Source of the DNA: Auanema rhodensis
Taxonomy: Eukaryota; Nematoda; Chromadorea; Rhabditida; Rhabditidae
NCBI GenBank assembly: GCA_964057225.1
Contig: OZ059897.1
Coordinates: 9,238,001-9,302,000 of the forward strand
Length of the DNA stretch: 64,000 bases
Direction of reading: 5' to 3'
Part shown: positions 13,245-25,919 of the stretch, piece by piece
How positions within the stretch are numbered: the first letter of the stretch is position 1
Layout: every line of letters starts with the position of its first letter
Made by a program: the position numbers and the translations under genes
The notes under the pieces: generated by a model
Told to the model about the DNA's origin: nothing
The model's input: only the letters and a program-made list of their open reading frames with translations
Database searches by the model: none

Positions 13245-14818
13245 ATGGGAACAGAAGTTGTATTACGAGAGCCTTGCTTCCAAGCTGCTCCATCTAACTT
13301 TGATCGACCATTCAAAATTCTTGTTCAGGATCAAGTTTTTTTAATCGACTCCGAATATATGAAAAAAATGTCTCCAGTAAGTTTTTTTATAATATTTGAG
13401 AGCAAACTTAGAGAAAACTTCTTCTGTATGTTCGGAAAGCATGACACGTTTCGAAAAGAAAATTTGCTCTACGGATAATGTTTCCTCAATAATGTTCGCG
13501 GTTTCAGGTATTCTCTGTTATGTGTTACGGTAAAGATTTTGAAAATGGCCGTGAATTATCCAGGGAAATCGTGGATGAAAAATGCACAGACATAGATGTT
13601 TTTCTTCGAGCAGTGAACGATCCAAGTGTCATAAATGGTTGGTTTGTATTAAAACTTGAAGTCACTTAAGAATAACCTGTATGAGCTTTTTTTAAACCTT
13701 CTCTTTTGAATCTGTTTGCACAAAGGAATTTGCGCTTTTTTTCTTAAAACAATGTGCAAACTAGTATACGGGGCTTTTCTTAGAAAAAAAAATAAATCAA
13801 GTAATCAGTAAGATATATTGAATACAAAGTATGAAGCACAGTTCAAATCCTTGATGTTGAATTCTCATTGTCGTATTTATAAAATATATCTTTGTTTTGC
13901 AGCGACGAACTTTTCCGTAATTCTTCGATTATCCAACAAATATATGGTTCAGCCAGTCATTGAATCATGTCAGAATTTTATAAAAAGACAAAATCTTGAG
14001 TATGTTTAGAAACAAGACACGTGTTGGGAAGAGAACAATCATTTTTTGCTTTTTCAGTGTGCTCCAGCCAGATGAAGTCATGTCACTATTAATATCGGCT
14101 TATGAATTCCATTGCAATCGAGACGTAATGGTTAAACTTATACGCAGAATGGCTGCCGAAAACAACACTGTCTTTACACGATTAAAAATTAGCAGATTTT
14201 TGCCAGCTCAGGTTGGTACTTTTATGTTTGTAAATTCTTTGAAAAAAAGTAGTCTTTTCGCGGTTTTATTGTACTCCACTCTATCCGTGTGATTTTTCCA
14301 TTTGTTCTCTCATTTGATCGTTTTAGTATTGTATGCTTAGCACCCTTACAGTTTTTCTGGACACTTTCTGGACAGTTTTTTGTTAAATCATATTGACTTT
14401 TACAGATTTATGGCGCCGTCATGTCTACTTCTATGAACCTGTCACAGTTAAGAGAATATGAGTCAATGAATGGCCATATTTTGAAAATGGAGAGGTATTA
14501 ATACTTTGACAGTGAACTAAAAATATATTTTTCCCTTTTATTAGACTACGCATTCGTTGGAAGCCAGCTGTCTGCGAGAAGTGTTCTGTGGTATGTGATC
14601 AAGCAGCTACATGTGACGAATGCAAAGTGGTCAGTCTTGTTCTTTAAACTTACAAAAAGATCTTATTTTTTGCCTGTTAGTAATTTTCTCTTCTATTATT
14701 TATGTTTTAGACACTATGCAAGCAACACGTGCAAGAAATAGCATGTACAAATGGACATGGTATTAAAATGCTGGCTCAACTAAAGGATAATGTTGTAGAT
14801 TTGGAATGGAAAGATTGA
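13245..14818 (+). CDS. BTB/POZ-domain protein with C-terminal Cys/His cluster
   Basis: Exons: 13245-13376, 13508-13637, 13903-13999, 14058-14211, 14406-14494, 14545-14629, 14711-14818; all junctions keep frame with GT-AG. The product is about 265 residues. Residues 20-130 form a BTB/POZ fold: DRPFKILVQDQVFLIDSEYM, then the MSPVFSVMCYG strand-helix, the acidic VDEKCTDIDVFLRAV loop, and FSVILRLSNKYMVQPVIESC. A BACK-like helical stretch follows (LQPDEVMSLLISAYEFHC). The C-terminus has ordered Cys/His (CEKCSVVC, CDECKVTLC, KQHVQEIAC) like a small zinc-binding or B-box-like finger. BTB proteins commonly act as CUL3 adaptors or in transcription; which applies here cannot be told. The ATG at 13245 was chosen because the upstream frame is T-rich and lacks conserved character. 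This is the only ordinary-looking gene in the first 35 kb. Confidence 0.8.
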
Positions 14819-15977
14819 GAAAAGGAGGAATCTCATTTTATATAACTGTACTCTAACAAACTGTAACACCATTTAACCATCTTACTTACATCAACTTGAT
14901 TTACTTAACTAATGCATACCACCTGTAGCATATTCATCAGCTTAAACTTCACATGCTCTTGATAAGGGTAATATACGTGTTATTCCATGAAACCATGCAG
15001 AAGCAAATATCTTTTGGATTTCTTGTTTTTATTTTTCCTGGTTGAAGTCCTATTCGCATTTAATTTCAGCCGTATCCACTCTTACAAATAAGCTTTGTGC
15101 CTTTAATAATTGCCTGTTATTGTATTATATGTATAGTACCGTTTAGTTATTTCTTTGTTTTTCTCTAGTTATGTTATGTCATAGCAGTCGAACTGTTGCC
15201 AATACACTCCCTTTATTTTATCAAGAAATATTTTTTTATTTTAAGACGAGTCATTCTATCTTATTTTTTTTACGAGTCTTAAAATACGGTAGAATATGCA
15301 TCCCCTTAGAAAAGGTTGTTTTCTACTTTTTTTTTATAAAATGAAGTTTTATTTATAATAACTCATAGATCTTGTTTTCTGATATTAATCATAATAATCA
15401 TTGATGCTTGATTCTGAAGCTGAGAGAACAGTGAGAAACAATCGTTTCAAATATCTATGTGAAATGATGCTTCACGACAAATGAAGAAAAAAATAAAGTT
15501 TTGTAAATAATTTACTACAAAGCAATTTATAATAATAATTATACTCAGAATATATAAATAAAATATAATATATATATAATATATTTATAATTGAATAAAT
15601 AGGCAGACACACAGTGACTACTTTGTTATGAAAGTTAAATGAATCTGTCATCTAATTATGCGTAAAGAAAACAAATATTTTCTTTGTTATAGTCCGAGAT
15701 TGTAAGATTATTTAGTTACCTTGTAAAAAAAAATTAAAAAATGTTATTAGAAAGCATAATAACCTCATATACTATATTATATAGTATAATGGATATGTTA
15801 TTAACTAATCTAAAATGAGGGAAGTGAATTGGATTTCATTAAGAAAAACAGAAAGATGTGGTCCAATTAGAAAACACAACAAATTATAATTGACATTTGA
15901 AACAACATACTACCCAAAGAAATAAATTTAAAGGCAACTATTGGGCAAACAAGAAACATTTAGTTTACAAAACAAAG
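14819..15977. other. Intergenic DNA between the BTB gene and gene B (tail to tail)
   Basis: AT-rich, convergent 3' flanks. AATAAA-type hexamers are present on both strands. A near-perfect inverted repeat (TATACTATATTATATAGTATA) spans about 15769-15789. No gene was seen. Confidence 0.6.
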
Positions 15978-18900
15978 TTATGAACGCTTAACACGTCGTT
16001 TTGCACAGAGAGCTGAGCATGATTGAGCGCATGCTGGAGAGCATTGTCTTGAGTTTTGTCCGGAGAAAGCACACTGGCCCTGGCAGACTGTTTCACACGC
16101 CTTTTCGCAGCTTACTACTGGACAGGCGGCTTCACAAGTCTCAACACATGCAGGAGCACAAGTTGGTTCTTGAAACAGAATTTGCTATTTTATCGAAAGA
16201 AACGGGAAATACCTTTTGCAGTGCATTGTTGTGTGCATTGAACATCACAAGGTAGATTGCAGTTGTAATTTACAGTAAGCTGAACCACAGGAGTTGGAGC
16301 TGAACCACACAGTTGTTGGCAGCTTGCTTCACATCCTGAAAACAATTGTTATCTTTTTTTTTCTCGGAAAAAATAATTATATCAATGTTAAATAATAAAA
16401 CAGCTACTGAAAACATACCATTGTGACATTGCGGGGTCGGACTAGGGCAAAGGTTCTTGCAATCTGTCATGCATTTTGGTGCGCATGTTTGAGCCTGAAA
16501 AGATTTTTTATAAGTTTAAAGATAAAACAAGAATATTGGGGGCCTAAACCTGTTGGACATTTGCAACATTGGCTGCAGCTTTAGAACATATATCATTACA
16601 CTGTGTAGTACAAGTTGGCTGACAAACTGTGACAGGTTGGCCAGCGGCTTGACACTTATTCTGACAATCGGGTTCGCATTGCACTAAGCAAGAATCTTGT
16701 TGTTTGATCTGTAATTTCAAGAATGGATATATTTTGAACTTTTTTTATTTTTCTTACATTCAAATATTGAACTGGCTGAACGGGTTGAACATACTGAACA
16801 GGTGCTACAACTGGAACTGGTACTGCAGCAGCCTAAATTCATTCGAAAGATAAAAATATTAAATTTCAGTAAAAATAACCTGTACAACGGGAACGATATA
16901 AGTGGCCGGAGGATTGTTACAGAAATTGGCACAGCTTGAACCACAAGTTGGCTTACATGCTTCAGCAGTTTGTCCTTTAGCTTCACAACTCTGAACACAT
17001 GTCTTTTCACATATGAGAGGGCATGCTTGCTGTTGAGACATCTGAATTGAGTTTTAGTTGTTTCTTGTGATCCTATGTTTCAAAATAAAATTCTTACTTC
17101 TCCATTAACAATCTTGATACAAATTGAATCACATGCGGGCATGCATTCTGGAGCACATTGTGCATGTGCAGGTGCTACATTAGCCACGGGAACAGTCATC
17201 GTTGGCTACAAAGTGTAAACGTAAAAATAAGAATTGAGTTATAGGATTACCTGAGCACACGCTGTAGTACATTGGCCATTACAAACTTTTCCACAATGAT
17301 CTTGAGGTAATCGTTCAACACATTGAGAATTACATGTCTAAAAGTGTAAATTCAAAATTTAAATTTGGAAAACTGTGTTAATGTACTTGTTCACAAATTG
17401 GAATACATTCTGGTACTTGGAAGTTAATGAGAGTCATTTGTGGAGCAGCAGGTTGAGCCACAACTGGTTGCTGAGGTATTACCTGTGGACGACATTCGTT
17501 CTCGCAGACCTTAAAGAAAAAGTTTTGATTAATTGTTCAGGCTGACAATCATACCTCAACACAGATAGCTGGGCACTGTTGTGGATTTGGATTATTCTGT
17601 TTACATCCAGTTTGACATTGAGTTTCGCAGGGACAAGGTACAGTATTCTGAGTAGTTATATGAATCTTTAATGACTCCTAAAAACAATTAAAAATAATAA
17701 TTCTAGGATGCGAATTAACCTGCTGTTGAACACATTGTGGAGCACACTGCGGTTGGCACTGTGGAACACATTGAGGCGGAGTTGCTACTGGAGCAGGAGC
17801 TTGGACTGTGTTCTAAAGAAAACAGTAATTCTAGATAAAAAAGTTTGGTGTATAACATGCTAACAGAGAAAATAACTGAATTTTTGGTTTTATTTCTTGG
17901 AAGAAGCTGTTTTTAGTGCAAAAGCATAGCAAAATAATAAAAGGAGTAGTATCAAAGCGAAGCGAATAGAAACAGAAAAGGTATAAACTTAATAAACCAA
18001 GGATAACCTGTGAAGCAGCGTTGTAATTAATGATGCATTGTGGTTGGCAAGCTGGTTTACAAGCATCAGCACATTGAATTTCGTTATTAGTAACACTTAT
18101 ATGTACCATTTGTGAACGAATACAGCTTTCTTCGCAAGCTGGTTGACAAGTGGGAATGCAGGAAGCACTTGCTGCTCCTGTAGATACAACAGGTGTAACA
18201 ATGACTGGAGCTGAACTCTGTGCAGTTTGCACGCAAGTTGGCTCGCAAGCTGGCATGCAAGCCGAAATACAAGTGTTGGGCGCAACTACAGGTGTCGGAG
18301 GCTGCTGTTGGACAAATTGAACACAGGTAGGCTGGCAGGCTGGCTGACAGGCTACCGGGCAGTCAAGCGTTGGAGCTGCAGGAGTCTGAACTGCAGCCAC
18401 ACACTGAGGCTCGCAAGCAGGCATACATGATGGAATGCATGTGGCTGGAGCAGTAGGCTGAAGATAGATTGGATTCTGTTGTACAGTCGAGTGAAGTTGA
18501 AGGCAGCTCTGCTGACAGTCGGGCATACAGGCAGGAAGACACGAGTCCGTCAAAAGTTGCACCTGAATACAAGCATTGTCACAAAGTGGTTGACAAACGG
18601 CAGGGCAGTTAGTTAAGCTTGATCCATTTTGTGATGGATGTTGTGATGAATTAGGTGAAGTGAAAGTGTAGTTGATTAGATGAGGATCATTATATGTAAC
18701 TGAAGGTTGTAAACTTTGGTTATTAGCTACTGGAATGTTTACTGAATTGTCGTTGTTCAATGATTCTGATGTTAATGCGTCGGTACTGTTAGCTGCAGCT
18801 GAACCGGAAGTAGATAAAGGAACAGTTTGAAACTGTTGCTGTAATGGTTCTTGAGCTGGTGGATATTGCTGTTGATGCGCAGAATTAGTCGATACAGGAA

Positions 18901-21900
18901 GAGTAGGCGTTATGTTGTTAGGCGGAGCTTGGTTGTTAGGAGCTTCAAAATTTTGATTTAGTCCGACAATAGATGTGGTTGAAAGATAAGGTATAGATGT
19001 AACAGGTTGCCAATTTTCTGTGTAAGGTAAGTCATCTACTTCTACAGTATGAGGACTTTCAGTTGTAACTTGATCGCTAAAATCAAAAGGTAGATTTTCA
19101 TCAACATCATTAACAGTATTTTGCGAATGAACATCAGTTATCCAGCTAGAAACAGGATTTCCTGAGACAATCTTTTGAACAGCTGATAGCTTGCCATCTC
19201 CAGTTTGGTAAAGAGTACGACTGATATAGACTGGATTATTTTGGTCTTGTACGACATTGTTAAGTTGGTACACTTGTTGGCTACGCTGTTGAACTTGTTG
19301 AATACAATCTAATTCGCAATTTGGACGACACGGTATTGGACAATTTTGAAACTCCAAAGAACTGCCAGAAGTGTTCAAATCGTAATCAAAATGGCGTATA
19401 GGCATTGTCATATTTTGAATACACTCCTGATCACAAGACGGCTGACAAGCATCAGGACATTGTAATTTTGGATTCTTGGGTATTTGTGGAGGTGGTGTGA
19501 ACGTTAATTGAAGTGATATCATTTGAAGCATTTCTTGAGCTTGAACGCAGTTCTCATCACATGTTGGCATACATGGAGCAACACAAATTTTGTTATGAAG
19601 TGGTTTTCCTTCAGGATTTAGATATATAGGCATGTTAGTAGGTTGTTGTGTTTGTGGTTGTGATTGTGGTTGTGGTTGCTGTTGTGGTTGTGCTAAAACC
19701 GAAGAAGAAAAGAACTGATTCTGAGTGTAGTATTGAACACAGGCTGAAGTGCACGCTGGTTGGCAGATACTCGGACAGTTGGAAACTACCTGAGGTTCGT
19801 ATGATGGAGGTACAACCGGTGGCATAGCAGTTGTTGGAGTTTGAGGTGTCGTTGTTGGAGTTTGGGTGTTGTCACTCGGCAAGGGAGTGAAAGTGAAATG
19901 TGGCATAGATGTGGTGCTTATAGTATTGAAAGCTTGAATGCAAGACGGAAGACAAGCGGGTTGGCAAGCAGCAATACAGTCAGATGATGTCGAAGCTTCT
20001 GTTTGGAGAGTAGGAGGGGACATGGTCACTATATTGATACGGATGTTTTCCGTGCTTGGGTTGTTCGAAAAATTGAAATTACTCGGAAGTGGTGCAATTG
20101 TGTATGGTTCAGGTACTTTATTTGTTGGAGTGTTGGATTGAAGACAACTTGTCAGACATAGAGGTTGACAAGGCGCAATACAATCACCGGGAGTTGATAA
20201 CGTTGGAGCCGTCGTGAAAGGCTTGAAAGTAAATTGAGGCATCATTGTAGGGGATTGGGTGGTGGTCTTCAAGCCCTCAGGAGGAGCTAAAATAATCTGA
20301 ATTTTGGGCTCAGGAGTAACAGAATATTTTTCTGAACACTCTGATAAACATAAAGGTTGGCAAGCGAAATGACAATTTTGCTTCGGCAATAGAGTCGCCG
20401 GAGTAACTGTCTGTTTCAGCCCTGTACTGGCAGTAGGAAGTTGGCCAGGTTGTGTTAAAATAGAATTTGTACAAGATGGTAAGCATAACGGTTGACAAGG
20501 TGGTATACACGATGAAGATGGATTGGGTGAATTGGGTGAATTTGTGAAGGATGTAGATGATGAAGAACTAGACGTGAACTTGAATAAGTTAATAAAATTT
20601 CCTAAATTGACATTCGATTGTGTGATTGGTGTTGGCAAAGCAGGGGCTGTGGTTGAAGATTGTTGGCAAGCAGTTTCACATGCTGATACACACGTAGGTT
20701 GACAAATGGTATTGGTGGGTCTAGTTTCACAATATGCTGTGCATTTATCACGGCAACCCATGATACAAACGTGAGGTTGAAATGAAATTTGCACCTGAAT
20801 ATTATTCGTGGGTTGACGACTCGAACAGGAAGCGCCACATTGATCTGAGCAGGAACCTGCACAGCTCTTGGCGGCATTTCCTTGACTGACACATTGCGAG
20901 TGACAAGCCTGGTTACATTTCGTTGGACAGTTCGAATTGAAATAACTATCGTTGATATCGAGGGTGATCTGAATTGGTTTCGCTGGCGCTGGTGTACCCA
21001 TATTTTCAGGTTGATTGCAGCCAAATTGACAAGTATTAGCACAAGTCTTCTGACACAAAGATATTGGTGAGTTAGACTTTGCGACACAAGCAGCTTGGCA
21101 GACATTTTGACAAGATGACTGACAAGATGCTACTTCTGATTGGGCAGGAATCTGTAAGCAAAGCGTTTTATTTTCAGCGGCTTCGGTATGTCTTTCAAGC
21201 ATTAATAATAGATCAAATGAATTATCACCTTGAGTTGAACAGCATAGGTTGAAGCTACTCTACAAGTGTTTTGACAAGTGCTCGAGCATTGTTGAGCGCA
21301 TTGTCCAGTGTTCCCAGTGTTACGAGTACAAACAGGTATACAAGCACGTTCACATGTAGTTGAGCAATCGGTTTTCTAAACAAAAAAAAACAAATAAAGC
21401 AGCCTACTTCATAAACGTAAACCATACCAGTTCTCCTCTGCTACATGAAGGCTGACAACTTGGTCTCTGTTGGCAAGAACAAACAGCTGAAGGTCCTACA
21501 TTAGCTGTGAAAACTTGTGGCTGACAGTTGCAGAATGAGGAGCATCCACAATCTCGTTTGGGTCTTCTAGCCTAAAAACATTAAATTGAAACTTGAAAAT
21601 GATGAATGCTTAGATTAAATATGATTTTTTTTTCTATAATTATTGTTTCATGCTTGGATAATCGTGTGCTGTGCCGTGAAGACACTTGGGTGGTTTCTTG
21701 GAAAAGAACAGTTTCAATATATATTCTTTTCCAAAATCTCAATTTGCACTTTGTTCATCTTCAGCTATTGTCATTAAAAAATGACATAACGACATTTCTA
21801 TTTATAGTCTGTTGTTCACGGCTTATGATTATTCTCATAAAATTTGTCTAGATAAAAAATAAGTCGAAGGGACTAAGCAGGGAAATAAGGGAGACGAAGA

Positions 21901-24757
21901 TTTAGAGAAAGAAACGGAAAATAATTTAAACACAGTCCCTCTAATGTGGACATGGTATTGATACAACGAGCAACTGTCTCACGAAAGATTTATAGGGTTA
22001 GAGCTCTTGTTTGTTCACTATTCTTGAAAGAAATGAAACCTACCATGTCCGTAAGAGGTAAGATAGGACTTTGTGAAATTTTCTGAGCGGTATTGCTGCT
22101 TCAAAAGATTTAAAAAAAAAGATTCAAATAACTGTACGCATAGAAGTTTATAAAAGAAATCGGGATATTTTGAGAGAAAACTTTGAGCCGAGAAAAAGCA
22201 AAAATCCCCGAGTTCCGAGCAATTTTAAACCAGAAGAGCCTTGTACAATAACTTTTTCAATTCACTGTCTTGAAGGCTATTTGCCGAGCAAAAACTAATC
22301 TACTAACTAATGCTTAATGGGTGTTCGGCTGAAAAACTTCGTAAATTTCTACAGTCGATCATTGTTTTTCCTTTTTTCGCTTATATTTTTATGTTATATT
22401 TTAAAGAAAAGAATATTAGATAAATTAATAAAATAGTAAGATTCAAATACGAGTAAACTCATAGTTCTTATCTTAAAATTGAAAAGTTGAAGCACTAAAG
22501 CTCTGTCATTTGTATTTTTTGTTGAAAATTTAGTTGAAAAAGATGTAATTCTATTTGTTCATGAAAAATAAAAGTTTAAATTTGAAGCATGTTTCTTAAT
22601 CTCTATAGTCTTATCAGTTCTATTTGATTTTTAAACGAAAATTCTATATTTTCACACTTACACGAACACTTCTATACTAATCTGTTGCCCGCAATAAGCA
22701 ATATTCTGCTAATATTTGGGTTGAAGGTGTAACTTGAGTGAACAAAACGTGTTGAGTGTGATAATACCCCCTCAAGGTAGTATCCATCTATATGAGCAAG
22801 TTGTTGCTCTAGTATTAGTCATCAAACAGATAAGTCAACAAAAAGAAAACGAGACTCAAAAAACGATCTGTTAGAGGTCAGCAGAAAAGAAAAAACATTG
22901 ACAACAGCTAAGAAGACGGGAATCGTATTCGATTTCAAAATAGTTTGCTTTGCTTAAATCCTTTTATCGTCATTCATTGCATTGCGTTAAAAATTTCAAA
23001 AAAGATCATCAGAAATAATTGCGACGGGAATTAGGTGTTGTCCTTCAAGTGTTGCGGAGAAGGAAACATTCGGATCACCTTTCAGAAGTTTGAATATGCT
23101 GTTAAGCTCTTAAGCTTTTCGTAATTCTTAGCATTATAATCCTTTAATCTCATCGACCGAACATAATTTAATGATTTTCGAGCATAATTCAAATGATGAT
23201 AGAAATGGTATGTTTGTTGAACTTCGGTTCGCAATATGCACACGTTCTAGTCCCCCCCCCCATCTCTTATGCAGGAAATGGAGCAAATAGCTGAGAGGCT
23301 ACTAGAGTGACACATGGTTGAACATGCCTTGAGGGTAATCTGAATAGGTTTCTATCTTCATCATATAACAAACTTATTGGTGAGCTAGTGAGTGTTCTAT
23401 TGAGAGTTGTGTTGCGTGATGTATCTCGAAGTGCACTCGAGAAGTCAATTCCTAGTCGCCGTTGGGCGCCAACAATGTCCAAACAAATACAACTAACACG
23501 ATAACTACCAAGTCCAAATGAAACAAGCAAGTAGTCGGAAGCATTCAGATTTAATAAGATATGAAAGATATTGTAGAATAACATTAGAGAGAATGCGAAC
23601 TTTGGTGTTTTCATGAGAGATTGAGGTGGGGTTCCCTTGAAACTTAGTGATAAAGCTTGTACGATTAGCACTTGGCGCGATTTTGAATATCTTGAGAAAA
23701 TGGTTGAAAAGATGAAGAGATGAAGTAGTTTATCACATATTATGTTGTCTGGTCAGCTCGAGAAGGTTTTTGAGCTACGAACCTGCTCTCTACACCATGT
23801 CGACAATATGTGAACGTGTTTGTGTTTGATTTGAAAAGATAATCTTTCATAAAGCAATGCTTAACCCTTTTTTTAGTTGTAAGCTGAAGTTTTGAGTGGG
23901 AGAATTTCAAAATGAAATTCGTATTTTCTATAAAAGCTATTCACACACCTTATAGGATGGTACGTAAAGAAACGCTTTAAGTGAAAAGTTAAAAATTGAA
24001 TGCATAAATTCTGACTCAATCTCACGAACAGCCATCATTGGACTTCGGACATGACGTTCAATGAGAGAAAAGCTCAAATCATGTGCAGATTGAGAGAACT
24101 ATTAGAGTGATGACGCTTACAAAAGAGAAATATATTGATGTATAGAGAGACAAGGATGATAGGTAGGTGAGCTTTTGATTGCTAGATACCTATTCGGAAC
24201 CACATAGATAGATATACAAGAAGGGAAAAGCTGAATTAAATGGACACGAGAAAGACAAATAGATTTGTACGATTGTCCATTAGATTGACACTGATTTAAC
24301 AAAGTTTTTCAACAAGAAAAGCACATTATCTCCACTATCAATAGAATTTGGTGGCAGAGAATATTCTTGAAAAAGGCTCAAAGGTTTAAATAGAAAACGG
24401 TTTGTCTACTTCAATAAGCATGGGAATGTTCTAAAGTATAAGTTGGTTTACTCATATTTGTTTGATCAAACCCATCCAACAGTTTGATAGGTATGGGATG
24501 TCGTGGGTAAAAATTCAAAGAGAAAACATTACTTTGAGAATTTGGTCATCTAAAATCAAAAATACTACTGGGTAATACGGTATATCTAAACTAATTCGCA
24601 ATTGAATGTTTAAAGGTTTAATATTGGAAATAGGAAGATTTAGTACGATCAATGAACCGCGTTGATAGAAGAAATTTCAATTTTTGTTTAAAGTAGACTT
24701 GAAACTTACAGCATGAGAGAGCCCAAATAAGAGCAATAGAATCAGTAGAGATCTCAT
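15978..24757 (-). CDS. Gene B: giant secreted CxxxC-repeat protein (ABU/PQN-like), about 1,600 residues
   Basis: Fifteen exons on the minus strand, in transcript order: 24710-24757, 21428-21571, 21229-21375, 18008-21151, 17720-17812, 17555-17677, 17387-17509, 17251-17337, 17098-17205, 16880-17041, 16758-16832, 16550-16708, 16419-16494, 16213-16335, 15978-16168. All junctions are GT-AG and in frame. Exon 1 encodes a 16-residue signal peptide (MRSLLILLLLFGLSHA) and is joined across a 3.1-kb intron; this link is the least certain part. Exon 2 begins ARRPKRDCGC, a furin-type RPKR site. Exon 4 alone has 1,048 codons. It starts with three double modules, each two C-x3-C-x3-C-x3-C blocks 8-10 residues apart. 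About 15 single modules follow (e.g. CIPTCQPACEESC), separated by Ser/Thr/Pro/Gln-rich linkers. A 230-residue cysteine-free insert splits this array. Exons 5-15 return to shorter Cys/Gln repeats. The tail is CAKRRVKRS. Likely an extracellular, disulfide-cross-linked cuticle protein by family; the specific role is unknown. Confidence 0.82.
21572..24709 (-). other. Large first intron of gene B
   Basis: A 3.1-kb intron is inferred between the signal-peptide exon and exon 2. No alternative signal-peptide exon with an in-phase donor was found nearer to exon 2. It contains one unexplained 134-codon minus-strand frame (listed separately) and a poly(C) tract near 23252-23261. It may hold enhancers, or a nested gene not recognised here. 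Confidence 0.45.
23267..23671 (-). other. Unexplained 134-codon open frame inside the gene B intron
   Basis: Open from an ATG to a stop, with mixed composition (more GC than the surrounding DNA) and no low-complexity bias. It has a hydrophobic stretch (FAFSLMLFYNIFHILLNL) followed by a Ser/Arg/Thr-rich part. No family is recognised, and no splice-linked partner exon was found. It could be a chance open frame in a compositionally distinct regulatory island, or a small nested gene. Confidence 0.2.
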
Positions 24758-25919
24758 GAGCTGTGGATGTAATGGAACTGAAGATACGAGGAGGTGGAGT
24801 TCCTTGAGGCGTAAAGCGGGGACAGCAATCGGACAAGGTGATGGCTAAGAGCAACAGCAGCTCTAGCAGCTCCTCCTACTTTCGTCCTCCGCCTATCCTT
24901 GTATACCTGTACGCTCTATCCTTCGATTTCTCTAATTCTCTCTAACCCTCTCTCTTTCTCACTCTTTTTCATAAGAAAATTCTGTATTTCTCCGTTGTTG
25001 CTCATTGTTTTTCATTCTATTTTCTAGCAGAATGTTGTCTTCTTATGTTGTCTCTTCTCTTGTTCTTCATGAACTTTTTGAACTCTTTTTCTTGTCATTC
25101 TATCTCGCAACCTCTAAACTTTTGTCAACGCTCAAACCCCCTCAGGGAGTTGTAGGCTGTAAAAACAATGAGCACTTTGCTGCTTGTTGGAGTGTAGACG
25201 ATGCTTGAAGATTTGGAGAACGATTGTTCGTTTCAAGATAAGCTGACCAGTCAGAACAAGGCAAACCCACTTGAGCAGTGATCAAATCTATCTTCGGAAA
25301 CAATCAGAACGAAGCAATTCAATGTTGTTCCATATCATACATGATTAAGCAAGTGTGCTGTTTTGAGCTCAGTTTTTGTTACAATTTCTGTCAGATATCT
25401 AGACATTGAATAGTCATTTCACGCAAAAAAACATTCTATTTGGAACTATTTCAAGACAGCTGTGATTCAAATATGATTTTGAAATCACTTTTTACGATGA
25501 ATCGGATGAAAAAGTTCTGTATTTTAAAAATAAAATTGACATAATTATCCGAAAACGTAAAACGATTTTAAAGGAAAAAGGAGAATGAAATCTAAATTGT
25601 AGTATGTACCTCAGTATTATATAATCATCTCACCAAACTTCACTATAACTTGATCGTAACACAGTTTATGCAAACATTAAACGGCTATGAGTATTCGGTA
25701 CAAGTACCGTTGCAACACTATCTCCTCTACTAATCTTGAATTATCAGACAAACTTTACATCTTTAGTCCTTTTACATTACATTTCTCTTCATCTTTTCAA
25801 TAGTATAAGAATATTAAAACATTTTCTTTATTTCCGTTTTAGAATTCCAGCTAAAAACAAGAAAATTGAAATCAATATTTTCAAAAAGCCATAATAATTT
25901 AATAATACATATTAATGAA
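24758..25919. other. Promoter side of gene B and 3' flank of gene C
   Basis: On the minus strand the first 200 bases upstream of gene B are mixed-composition and contain only a weak TATA-like GTATACAA about 140-150 bases before the ATG. The remainder is AT-rich and shows no gene. AATAAA-like hexamers for gene C occur below 25920. Confidence 0.5.

Noticed and set aside
15769-15789. AT palindrome between the BTB gene and gene B
   Set aside because: A short, purely A/T inverted repeat expected by chance in AT-rich DNA. There is no terminator logic for a eukaryotic gene.
20602-21105. 167-codon minus-strand frame
   Set aside because: It lies in another frame of gene B exon 4. Gene B carries the module pattern, and this frame has no family features.
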